From positions 903,501 to 967,500 of the forward strand of contig NZ_JAGIYY010000001.1 of NCBI RefSeq assembly GCF_017813335.1: a stretch of DNA of 64,000 bases. The letters are read 5' to 3'. The notes beneath the pieces were generated by a model that was not told the DNA's origin, made no database searches, and saw nothing but the letters and a program-made list of their open reading frames with translations. This DNA is from Tianweitania sediminis. Its GTDB lineage: Bacteria; Pseudomonadota; Alphaproteobacteria; Rhizobiales; Rhizobiaceae. Position numbers and translations under genes: made by a program. This document shows, one piece after another, positions 26,637 to 34,299 of the stretch; within the stretch, counting starts at the first letter, position 1, and each line of letters begins with the position of its first letter.

Positions 26637-26761
26637 GCGCCAATCAGCCGTTTCTTCACGATGTGGTGCGCGACCGCCCTTCGCCTCGCCTTCGCCGTAT
26701 ATGCTGTTATCGTGCGGGGGGAAGCGGGGATCCGGATCATCCGGCAGCCGCGGGATAGGTG

Positions 26762-29389
26762 ATGGCGCCGCTCAGCATGGATCATTCTCGGCAAGGGTCA
26801 AAACCGATCGCATCCCTTGGCCGCACGCGTGGCGTGACGCGCTGGGTGATGGCGGCCGAGCGGTTGTGGCCGCTGGTGCTGCCGCTTCTTCTCGTGATCG
26901 GGCTTTTCCTTGCCGCCTCGTGGTTTGGCCTGTTCCGGATCGTACCGGAGTTCCTGCGCCTGGCTTTGGCTGTTCTGTTCGGTGTCGCCGCGCTGGCCTC
27001 GCTGTCTCCGCTGCGCTTCTTTCGCTGGCCGCGCAGATACGAGGTTGATCGCCGCATTGAAACGCATAACCGCCTCCAGCACGCCCCTGTTCTGACTCAG
27101 TCGGACCAGCTGACGGGCAAGGAAGACCCCTTCGCCACGGCGCTTTGGCGCGAACACCAGCGCCGCATGGCCGACAAGCTTGCGCGGCTTTCCTCCGACC
27201 TTCCGCAAACCAGCGTGCCGGAGCGTGACCCCTTTGGCGGTCGCGCAGCCGTGGCCCTGCTTGTGATCATCGCTTTCGCGTTTTCGGTTAGTCCTTATGG
27301 TGGTCGGGTGTTCGACGCGTTCCAGGCGCGGCCCGGTGTTGCGCCGATTCCGCCGCGCGTGGATGCCTGGGTGACGCCGCCGGCCTATACCGGGCGCGCA
27401 CCGATCTTTCTGACCGCAGATGCGGCGCTTGCGCAGCCCGTTCTGACCGTGCCGGCCGGCAGCGAGGTTGCCGTGCGGATTACCGGCGGCAGCGGCGATG
27501 AAGCGTTGCAGTTTGCCGACGGTGCCGGAACGGTGACAGAGATCGCGCCGCTCGGCGCGCCGGACGATGCATTGGCTGACGCGCAGCCTGCTCCGGCTTC
27601 AACCGGCGGCAGCCTTCAGTTCACAACCAAGCTGGCCAGCGACGGCGTGCTTTCCTTGCAACGCGACACGGCGGCGCTGCAGCAGTGGTCCTTCGTTGTG
27701 ACGCCGGATCTGCCGCCAGTGATCCGCTTCACCGACGAGCCGAAGCGGGCGGCGAGCGGCAGCCTCGAACTCGCTTACAGCCTCGAAGACGATTACGGGG
27801 TGGCATCGGCGCAAGCGGTTATCACGCCGGCCGAACCGCCTGCAGTTGATGCCCGGCCGCTTTACGACGCGCCGGACATGCCGCTCGCCTTGCCGCGAAG
27901 AGGCGGTGAAAAGGAGCGTAAAACGACGCGCGATTTCAGTGACCATCCTTGGGCAGGGCGCGAGGTGGATCTGACGCTGAAGGCAGTCGATGGCGCCGGG
28001 CAGGAGGGGTTTGCGGAAGGGAAAGCGATGCGCCTGCCGGAGCGCGCGTTTGCCAATCCGCTTGCCCGCGCCTTGATCGAGCAGCGGCGTATCCTTGCCG
28101 CTGACGCCAACACCAAAGGCGCCGTGCTCAGCCTGATTGACGCGATCACGCTGCGCCCGGAAGACACGTTCGAAAACAACAGCCATTATCTCGGCATCAT
28201 GTCGGCGCGCACGCGGCTTGATCTGGCAAGCAGCGACGACCAGCTGCGCGAGGTGGTCGATTATCTCTGGGAAATTGCGCTGACCATCGAGGACGGCGCC
28301 CTGTCGGACGCCGCACGGCGGCTGCGGCAAGCTCAGCAGGCGCTGAAGGATGCGCTGGAAAACGGCGCCAGCGACGAGGAAATCGAGCAGCGCATGGCTG
28401 AGCTGCGTGAGGCCATGAACGAGTTTCTGCGCGAGTTTGCCGAGCAGGCGCAGCAGAACCCCAATATGGCGCAAGAGATGCCGCAAAACGGTCAAGAGCT
28501 GCGCCAAAGCGATCTGGAGCGGATGATGGACCAGATCGAGGATCTGGCGAAATCCGGCCAGCGCGATCAGGCCCAGGAGCTTCTGTCGCAGCTTGAGCAG
28601 ATGATGAACAACCTCCAGGCTGGGCGGCCGCAGCAGGGGCAACAAGGGCAGGGCCAGCAACAGGACGCGATGCGCCAGCAGATGGACCAGCTCGGCGAGC
28701 TGATGCGGCGTCAGCAGGAGATGATGAACGAGACCTTCCGACTCGATCAAATGCAGCGTGGGCAGCAGGGTGAGAGTGGCGAAGGCGAACAAGGTCAGCA
28801 GGGCCAAGGGCAGCAGGGGCAACAAGGTCAGGGACAGCAGGGTCAGCAAGGTCAGGGCCAGGGTGGGCAACGCCGGCCGATGACACCGCAGGAGTTTTCG
28901 GAAGCGCTGCAGCAGTTGCAGGAAGGGCAGGGGCAATTGCAGCAGGAGCTGCAGAACCTGACAGACGCCTTGCGCGGCATGGGCATCCAGCCGGGCGAAG
29001 GGTTCGGCCAGGCCGGGGAAGCCATGGGTCGCGCGGAAGGCGCGCTCGGCCAGTCCGAGGGACAGCGCGCGGTGGGAGAACAGGGCGCCGCGCTGGAAGC
29101 GCTGCGCCGCGGCGCGCAGGACATGATGCAGCAGATGCAGCAGCAGGCGCAACAAGGGCAGGAAGGCGGCGGCCAGGAGGGTGGACGCCAGCGCAGCGCC
29201 GATCGTGATCCGCTCGGGCGGCCCCGCGCGACAACCGGCCCCGATTTCGGCAGTTCGGTTGAAGTGCCGGATGTGATCGACGCGCAGCGTGCGCGCCAAA
29301 TCCTGGAAGAGATTCGGCGCCGGCTTGGCAATGCGCTCAGCCCGCAGCTGGAGCGGGAGTACCTCGAACGGCTGCTCGACCTTCGCTAG
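26762..29389 (+). CDS. TIGR02302-family (DUF4175) membrane protein with Gln-rich tract
   Basis: The 875-residue protein belongs to an alphaproteobacterial family of unknown function. Two membrane helices lie within residues 30-85 and a third near 160, followed by a large periplasmic part that includes Ig-like beta regions and long helices. Residues about 530-780 are extremely rich in Gln, Gly, Met and Glu, with many QQGQ units between 28619 and 28870. The last 50 residues (DVIDAQRARQILEEIRRRL, EREYLERLLDLR) are the best conserved part of the family. It ends 4 bases from the convergent gluQRS gene. Confidence 0.88.
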   Translation: MAPLSMDHSRQGSKPIASLGRTRGVTRWVMAAERLWPLVLPLLLVIGLFLAASWFGLFRIVPEFLRLALAVLFGVAALASLSPLRFFRWPRRYEVDRRIETHNRLQHAPVLTQSDQLTGKEDPFATALWREHQRRMADKLARLSSDLPQTSVPERDPFGGRAAVALLVIIAFAFSVSPYGGRVFDAFQARPGVAPIPPRVDAWVTPPAYTGRAPIFLTADAALAQPVLTVPAGSEVAVRITGGSGDEALQFADGAGTVTEIAPLGAPDDALADAQPAPASTGGSLQFTTKLASDGVLSLQRDTAALQQWSFVVTPDLPPVIRFTDEPKRAASGSLELAYSLEDDYGVASAQAVITPAEPPAVDARPLYDAPDMPLALPRRGGEKERKTTRDFSDHPWAGREVDLTLKAVDGAGQEGFAEGKAMRLPERAFANPLARALIEQRRILAADANTKGAVLSLIDAITLRPEDTFENNSHYLGIMSARTRLDLASSDDQLREVVDYLWEIALTIEDGALSDAARRLRQAQQALKDALENGASDEEIEQRMAELREAMNEFLREFAEQAQQNPNMAQEMPQNGQELRQSDLERMMDQIEDLAKSGQRDQAQELLSQLEQMMNNLQAGRPQQGQQGQGQQQDAMRQQMDQLGELMRRQQEMMNETFRLDQMQRGQQGESGEGEQGQQGQGQQGQQGQGQQGQQGQGQGGQRRPMTPQEFSEALQQLQEGQGQLQQELQNLTDALRGMGIQPGEGFGQAGEAMGRAEGALGQSEGQRAVGEQGAALEALRRGAQDMMQQMQQQAQQGQEGGGQEGGRQRSADRDPLGRPRATTGPDFGSSVEVPDVIDAQRARQILEEIRRRLGNALSPQLEREYLERLLDLR
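28756..28870 (+). repeat. low-complexity Gln/Gly repeat tract
   Basis: Tandem imperfect copies of a CAGCAGGGTCAG-type unit encode alternating QQGQ/GQQG. Codons vary between CAG and CAA and between GGG, GGT and GGC, so the repeat is maintained mainly at protein level, though slippage between copies is likely. Confidence 0.85.
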
Positions 29390-29393
29390 CTCG

Positions 29394-30284
29394 CTACCCA
29401 ATTCCAAGGATGTGACGGATGTCGGTTGGCGACATCCCTGCTTGTCGAAGCGCGTTCAAAGATTGACTGCCGATGCTTTTCGATAGCTTGCGGCCGCCCT
29501 CGTCGAGGATCAGCCGGTGGTGGTGGTAAACGGGTTCAGGCAAGCCAAGCAGGACCTGAAGCAGGCGCTGCACGGACGTTGCATGGAACAGGTCGCGGCC
29601 GCGCAAAACGGTTGTGATCCCTTGAAGGGCGTCATCCACCACGACCGCCAGATTGTAGCTTGTCGGGATCTCCTTGCGCGCGATCACGATGTCACCCCAC
29701 GCCGCGGGGTCGGCGCGAATGGTCCCTGTTTCACCACCGGGTCCAGCGCCCGTTTCCGTCCAGGTCAGGGCCCCTGCCACTTGCAAGGCAGCGTCCATGT
29801 TCAAACGCCAGGCGTGCGGCTCGGCCATCTTCGCGGTGCGGACTGCATCGGTGAGGAAGCGCTCCGCCGTCGGGTAAAGCGGCACACCATCCGGGTCACG
29901 CGGCCACTTCAGTCCAGAGGCCTCGGCAACGGTGATCTGCTCGCGAACCTCGCCGCGGCTGAGAAAGGCCGGGTAAACCAGCCCCTGGTGCTGCAGGCGC
30001 GCCAGCGCGTCGCCATAGTCCGCCATGTGACGGGATTGTTGGCGCACCGGCTCCTCCCATTGGAGGCCGAGCCAACGGAGATCCTGGAGGATCCCCGCAA
30101 CGTTTTCTTCCGTGGACCGACCCTGGTCGATATCCTCGATGCGAAGAAGAAAGCGCCCGTTGTTTTGTCGTGCCGCCGCTTCGTTCAGCAGCGCCGAGAG
30201 CGCATGACCAAGGTGAAGGCGGCCGGTCGGGCTCGGAGCGAAACGGTAGGTGGGAACGGGATTTGAACGGCTGGCAGGCACCAT
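29394..30284 (-). CDS. gluQRS: glutamyl-Q tRNA(Asp) synthetase
   Basis: The 296-residue truncated glutamyl-tRNA synthetase paralogue glutamylates queuosine at position 34 of tRNA-Asp. RFAPSPTGRLHLGHA holds the HIGH motif and GRKLSKS the KMSKS motif; the anticodon-binding domain of GltX is absent, as the family requires. In E. coli the zinc-binding cysteines lie after the YP at the insertion; here the region reads VYPAFLSRGEV with no cysteine, so zinc is probably not bound. It converges on the TIGR02302 gene. Confidence 0.93.
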   Translation of the reverse strand: MVPASRSNPVPTYRFAPSPTGRLHLGHALSALLNEAAARQNNGRFLLRIEDIDQGRSTEENVAGILQDLRWLGLQWEEPVRQQSRHMADYGDALARLQHQGLVYPAFLSRGEVREQITVAEASGLKWPRDPDGVPLYPTAERFLTDAVRTAKMAEPHAWRLNMDAALQVAGALTWTETGAGPGGETGTIRADPAAWGDIVIARKEIPTSYNLAVVVDDALQGITTVLRGRDLFHATSVQRLLQVLLGLPEPVYHHHRLILDEGGRKLSKSIGSQSLNALRQAGMSPTDIRHILGIG

Positions 30285-30321
30285 GCTTTGTTGCTAAAGC
30301 CGAAGCAACATCAAGAAAAGG

Positions 30322-30975
30322 GTGGATCCGGTGCGGCGCATCGAAACGCTGGACCATGTGGACGAAGATCTTCGTGCGCTCGTGGCTGCCGATCCGCGGC
30401 TCGCCGCTGTGTCCGCGCGTGCCGGCGCCATCCCGTTGCGCTTGTCCAAACCGGGCTTTGCAAGCCTGGCCGGCATCATCACCTCGCAGCAGGTGTCGCG
30501 CGCCAGCGCCGATGCCATTTTCAAGCGGTTCCTGAGCCTCGTCGATCCACTAACGCCGGAAAACCTGCTGGCCGCCGACGAAAGCGTGTTTCGCGAAGCG
30601 GGGCAGTCTCGTGCAAAGCACAAGACGTTGATCGCCTTGGCGAAGGCTTGCGCCGCGGGCAACGTCGATCTCCTGGATGTTGTGGAGCAGCCGGCGGAAG
30701 AGGCGATCCGGCAGCTCACCGCCGTTCCGGGCATCGGTCCGTGGACGGCCGAAGTGTACCTGTTGTTCTGCGCTGGCCACCCCGACATCTTTCCCGCGCA
30801 TGATGTGGCGCTGCAAACATCGGTCGGCCATGTACTCGGTATCGATCCGCGGCCGTCGCCAAAGGCGCTGATCCGAATTGCCGAATCATGGTCGCCATGG
30901 CGGTCCGTCGCTGCCCGACTGTTTTGGGCGGACTACGCGATGATTCGCCGAACGGACTCGCTTCCCATCGTCTGA
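30322..30975 (+). CDS. DNA-3-methyladenine glycosylase II (AlkA-like)
   Basis: The 217-residue HhH-GPD glycosylase removes alkylated purines. The helix-hairpin-helix LTAVPGIGPWTAEVY is near residues 133-147, with the catalytic aspartate in FPAHDVAL about 20 residues later; ITSQQVSRASADAIF is the family's early helix. There is no iron-sulfur cluster, and it lacks the N-terminal AlkA domain, so it is the short alkA-type. It starts with GTG at 30322 (another GTG at 30331 is possible) and diverges from gluQRS. Confidence 0.92.
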   Translation: MDPVRRIETLDHVDEDLRALVAADPRLAAVSARAGAIPLRLSKPGFASLAGIITSQQVSRASADAIFKRFLSLVDPLTPENLLAADESVFREAGQSRAKHKTLIALAKACAAGNVDLLDVVEQPAEEAIRQLTAVPGIGPWTAEVYLLFCAGHPDIFPAHDVALQTSVGHVLGIDPRPSPKALIRIAESWSPWRSVAARLFWADYAMIRRTDSLPIV

Positions 30976-31117
30976 GAGGTGACGCTGCGTCAAAAGCGCT
31001 GCGGATATCCCGGAGTTGTACCCGTCAGCTTCTATTTTCCCGGCTTCACAGCACTGTCATGTCGGGATTACACTATCGCAGTCAGTCGAACGGCTTTTCC
31101 CGAAGGGAGGTGCGTAA

Positions 31118-31675
31118 GTGACGATCGCGGTGTCCCCGGATGGGTTGCCGGCGCTGGTGCTCAATGCGGACTATCGCCCGTTGAGCTATTACCCCTTGTC
31201 GCTCTGGTCTTGGCAGGACGCGATCAAGGCCGTGTTCCTGGATCGCGTGAACATCGTGGCCGAATATGATCACGAGGTGTCGTCGCCATCCTTTTCCATG
31301 CGCCTGCCAAGTGTTGTGTGCCTGAAAAGCTATGTGAAGCCGTCGCGCAATCCGGCCTTCACTCGCTTCAATGTGTTTTTGCGCGATCGCTTCCAGTGCC
31401 AATATTGCGGCGCCCATGAGGATCTGACCTTTGACCATGTGGTGCCGCGCCGCTGCGGCGGAACCACGGCCTGGGACAACATCGTTGCCGCCTGCTCGCC
31501 CTGCAACCTGCGCAAGGGCGGCATGATGCCCGCCGAAGCCAAGATGTGGCCGCAGCAAAAGCCGTTCGCGCCCACCGTGCACGACCTGCACAACAACGGT
31601 CGCCTGTTTCCGCCCAACTATCTGCACGAAAGCTGGATGGATTATCTCTACTGGGATGTTGAACTGGAACCCTGA
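31118..31675 (+). CDS. HNH endonuclease-domain protein
   Basis: The 185-residue protein carries a complete HNH zinc-finger nuclease motif: CQYCGA, LTFDHVVPRRCGG, WDNIVAACSPCN (residues about 90-130). The N-terminal NADYRPLSYYPLSLWSWQDA is typical of a stand-alone HNH family found widely in alphaproteobacteria and cyanobacteria. No restriction, toxin or phage genes are beside it, so a housekeeping role is more likely than defence, but the function is unproven. GTG start with GAAGGGAGGTG ideally placed upstream. Confidence 0.9.
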   Translation: MTIAVSPDGLPALVLNADYRPLSYYPLSLWSWQDAIKAVFLDRVNIVAEYDHEVSSPSFSMRLPSVVCLKSYVKPSRNPAFTRFNVFLRDRFQCQYCGAHEDLTFDHVVPRRCGGTTAWDNIVAACSPCNLRKGGMMPAEAKMWPQQKPFAPTVHDLHNNGRLFPPNYLHESWMDYLYWDVELEP

Positions 31676-31683
31676 GGCGGGTC

Positions 31684-32202
31684 TCAGCGCGAGCCGCGTG
31701 CCCAGGCCGCACGTAACAGGATCGCGGCCAGGATCGCGCTGGCAACGGCATTCCAGCCCGCAAAGCTCAGGCCAAGGACGCGCAACGCCGCCTTGTCGCA
31801 GGACGGCGGGATCACCGCATTGAGGCTGTCCAGAACGCCGCCGGATGTGCTCGTGCTCGCATCAACGGCCACTCCGCAATCGGTTGGGCCAGGCCATAAG
31901 GCCCATTCCACGCCGGCGTGATAAACCGCCAGGTATAGTCCGTAGAGCATGAGCAGGCCACCAAGCAGCAGCAGAAGCCTTGCCGCCAAGGCTGGCCCAC
32001 GCCGGAAGGCCAGAAGAACTCCCAGGGCGACGATCGGCATGGCGACATAATAGGGAATGCGCTGCTCGTAGCAGAGCTTGCATGGCAGGTAGCCACCCAG
32101 AACCTGGAACGCCACGGCGGTGCCCACAGTCGCGGCCATCCCGATCAAGCCCAAGAGCCCCAGCCTTTGCTGGGGGACGGCTACGGGATCGGTGATCGCC
32201 AT
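31684..32202 (-). CDS. dsbB: disulfide bond formation protein B
   Basis: The 172-residue protein has four transmembrane helices and two cysteine pairs: Cys41-Cys44 in LPCKLCYEQR and Cys109/Cys135 in TDCGV and PPSCDKA. This is the DsbB arrangement that reoxidises DsbA using quinone. No dsbA is nearby. The start is ATG 32202; the longer open frame to 32436 runs through the tRNA-Leu gene and is not credible. It converges on the HNH gene with 8 bases between stops. Confidence 0.92.
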   Translation of the reverse strand: MAITDPVAVPQQRLGLLGLIGMAATVGTAVAFQVLGGYLPCKLCYEQRIPYYVAMPIVALGVLLAFRRGPALAARLLLLLGGLLMLYGLYLAVYHAGVEWALWPGPTDCGVAVDASTSTSGGVLDSLNAVIPPSCDKAALRVLGLSFAGWNAVASAILAAILLRAAWARGSR

Positions 32203-32384
32203 GACGAAAAGCCCTTCGTTGAACGGCAACCGCTTACGCGCGTCAGCCGCCGCGAACAACTGCGCAAGTGCAAACAAGCCGTCAACAAAGCTGGATGAGG
32301 CGTTCTTTTCGCGCGGCGGAGCCATTGACGGCGTCCGCGGCATTCGTATAGTCCGCCCCGATCGTCGGCTCGCCGACCATCGTT

Positions 32385-32469
32385 GCGGGTGTGGTGGAAT
32401 TGGTAGACGCGCCGGACTCAAAATCCGGTTCCGCAAGGAGTGTCGGTTCGACCCCGACCACCCGCACCA
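32385..32469 (+). tRNA. tRNA-Leu (anticodon CAA)
   Basis: An 85-base class II tRNA. Acceptor GCGGGTG pairs with CACCCGC, the anticodon stem CCGGA/TCCGG holds CTCAAAA (anticodon CAA), and a long variable arm, TTCCGCAAGGAGT, lies before the T arm GTCGG-TTCGACC-CCGAC. The 3' ACCA is encoded. It decodes UUG. Confidence 0.97.
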
Positions 32470-32701
32470 CCTTTCTCCCGAGCAGTTGATCGCGCTTACG
32501 GCTTCCGCGATCTTTTTCTCGGCCAGACCTCAGTTTGTTCTGAAAAAAGTCCCAATGATCAGCGATGGTCGCCCCTGTCGTCCTTCGGGACGATCAAGTG
32601 CTCAGCGTATCCATTGCAGTTCGTATCCGTGTTCCAGCCTCCGCGCGTCTTTTCGGCGCGGTGGTGGCTCTGTTTTTGCAGCAATTTTTGAGGAGGCAAT
32701 T

Positions 32702-32929
32702 ATGAACTCCATCGCGCTTTCGACCCGCAACATCAGTGATGTGGTCGAGCAATACCTCTTGTCCCGCCGTTCCAAGCTCGCGCCGATTTCCACAGCGGAT
32801 GCCACCCGCGCCATCAGGATGGTGCTGACCCAGGGCCATGTCAGCGATCAGGAGATTGAGGATGTGGTTGTCACCGCCGCGATGATGCGCGGTTTGGCGA
32901 TCCACCTGGACCGACCGAAGGCGGCGTAA
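32702..32929 (+). CDS. conserved small hypothetical protein, 75 aa
   Basis: I do not recognise a named family. The ATG at 32702 is preceded by a near-perfect GAGGAGG at 7 bases, and a strong terminator follows the stop, so this is a well-expressed gene rather than a chance frame. The protein is soluble with two or three predicted helices (SDVVEQYLLSRRSKL, TADATRAIRMVL, SDQEIEDVVVTAAMMRGL), acidic toward the C-terminus. A frame open from 32120 crosses the tRNA and was not used. The 230 bases between the tRNA and this gene hold no other feature I can support. Confidence 0.8.
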   Translation: MNSIALSTRNISDVVEQYLLSRRSKLAPISTADATRAIRMVLTQGHVSDQEIEDVVVTAAMMRGLAIHLDRPKAA

Positions 32930-32954
32930 CCCTCACCGCTTGGGAGCAAACATG

Positions 32955-32987
32955 GAGGTCCGGTCGTTGCCGGACCTCTTTTCTTTT
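32955..32987 (+). terminator. intrinsic terminator after small conserved gene
   Basis: GAGGTCCGG pairs perfectly with CCGGACCTC around TCGTTG, followed by TTTTCTTTT. Confidence 0.93.
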
Positions 32988-33009
32988 GAAGCTGCCCGAG
33001 GCTGATTTT

Positions 33010-34296
33010 TCAGCGGCGGCGGATCAGCTTGCGGATGCGATTGCGTACGATCCGCGCCATGTTGCGGCTTTCTCGGTAAAGTCCGATCTGCTGGTTGGCT
33101 TGGCGCACGAGCCGATCCGAGCCGGGCGTCAAGCCTATCAGCATGGTTCCGACGCTTGCCCTTTCGCTCCAGATGCGGCTCATCACGGGGTGATCCGGTA
33201 CTGCGCAGGAGTCGGTGGCGGTGATGTTGGGATCTTCCAGGTGGACGCGCGTGACGGCCATCGCCAGGAGCGTACCCGGCGAATAAGCCGCATAGGCCTC
33301 GTCATAGGCCGTCTTCCAGGTGTAGGCGACGCCGTTCTCCACAAACACGATCAGCGCTGCAATCGGCCGCTCGTCCAGCTTCAGCTGATGGACACGGCAC
33401 AAATCACCCTGCGCAAGGCGATAAACGGCTTCGCGCGCGAAGGCAGCCCGGTAGCGGTCAACCGCCATTGCCGACCCTTCGCGCCCTTTCCAGCCTGACA
33501 TTTCGAGCGACAAAAACGCTTCCACCGCCAGCCGAACCTCTTCGGGGTTGCGAGCCGTGGTGTGTTCGAGCTTTCCTTGTTCGCCAAGGCGCCGGTGCAA
33601 GCGACGGAACTCGCGGAAATGATGCGAGCTCAGCGCCTGCTTCAGATAGGCATCGCCATCGAGCGAGCTTTGGAGATAAGGGCGATCGGCCCGAGACGCG
33701 AGTTCCAGCGGAAGATTTTTCAGTTCGCTGACATTGCGCAGAAGGCCCGCCACAGGCCCGTCCAAGCGGATCTCCGGCAGAACCAACACTTTCGGGAAGC
33801 GCAGATGCGTCCGTCCCAGCATGGTGAGGAAATCTTCCAGCACGCCAACGGGATCGTCGCGGTCGATGAGCGGCGTCCCAAGTGGGCCGAACGGGCTGGA
33901 CCAGGTGCGCAGAACGGGGACGCCAAGGGGCACCGCCGGCCGTTCCACGGAGAAGGGAACCAGGAGCCGCAAACGCGAGCGTGCATCTTCGCCGTCGCGC
34001 ATCACGGCGAGCCGCACTTCACGATCTTCAAGCCGCGGCATCGCCGGTGCGAGGAACCGCGGATTGAAGAAGATGTTCGGCTCCACCGTGCGCGCGCACA
34101 GATGATCCAGTTCGTCGACGAGCTCGAACCCTGCCGAAGCGGGGTAGATCGCGAGTTTGCGCAGCGGCCGCATCGCGCCGAGCGCCTCGATGCGCTCCGC
34201 GTGTTCAACGGGATGGGGCGCAAAGCCGGCAAGCTGTGCCACCATCGAGCCGGAGCCCGATGAGCTAAGTTCTTCAAGAAGCGGTGTTGCGGCCAA
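33010..34296 (-). CDS. GNAT/BioF2-like (FemAB-type) acetyltransferase
   Basis: The 428-residue protein resembles the CelD/BioF2-like double-GNAT family (PF13480), with the conserved helix HHFREFRRLHRRLGEQGKL and the acetyl-CoA region FLSLEMSGWKGREGSAM followed by LAMAVTRVHLEDP. Members sit in exopolysaccharide and cellulose loci and are thought to acylate surface polymers. It starts with TTG 34296, 3 bases after the stop of the flippase gene, with GGGGAG upstream, so the two form an operon. No signal peptide; cytosolic action is expected. Confidence 0.85.
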   Translation of the reverse strand: MAATPLLEELSSSGSGSMVAQLAGFAPHPVEHAERIEALGAMRPLRKLAIYPASAGFELVDELDHLCARTVEPNIFFNPRFLAPAMPRLEDREVRLAVMRDGEDARSRLRLLVPFSVERPAVPLGVPVLRTWSSPFGPLGTPLIDRDDPVGVLEDFLTMLGRTHLRFPKVLVLPEIRLDGPVAGLLRNVSELKNLPLELASRADRPYLQSSLDGDAYLKQALSSHHFREFRRLHRRLGEQGKLEHTTARNPEEVRLAVEAFLSLEMSGWKGREGSAMAVDRYRAAFAREAVYRLAQGDLCRVHQLKLDERPIAALIVFVENGVAYTWKTAYDEAYAAYSPGTLLAMAVTRVHLEDPNITATDSCAVPDHPVMSRIWSERASVGTMLIGLTPGSDRLVRQANQQIGLYRESRNMARIVRNRIRKLIRRR

Positions 34297-34299
34297 GGA

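Noticed and set aside
28756..28870. Short regular repeats suggesting a CRISPR-like array
   Set aside because: The units are in frame inside a coding region, have no unique spacers and encode QQGQ repeats.
27599..29407. 602-codon Leu-rich open frame on the minus strand
   Set aside because: Mirror of the Gln-rich tract of the TIGR02302 protein; leucine repeats are the complement of CAG/CAA codons, not membrane helices.
31118..31675. HNH protein as part of a defence or restriction system
   Set aside because: No methyltransferase, helicase, toxin or phage gene is adjacent; the stand-alone HNH family is widespread in ordinary chromosomal settings.
32203..32436. N-terminal extension of dsbB
   Set aside because: It would run through the complete tRNA-Leu gene; DsbB family proteins start near 32202.
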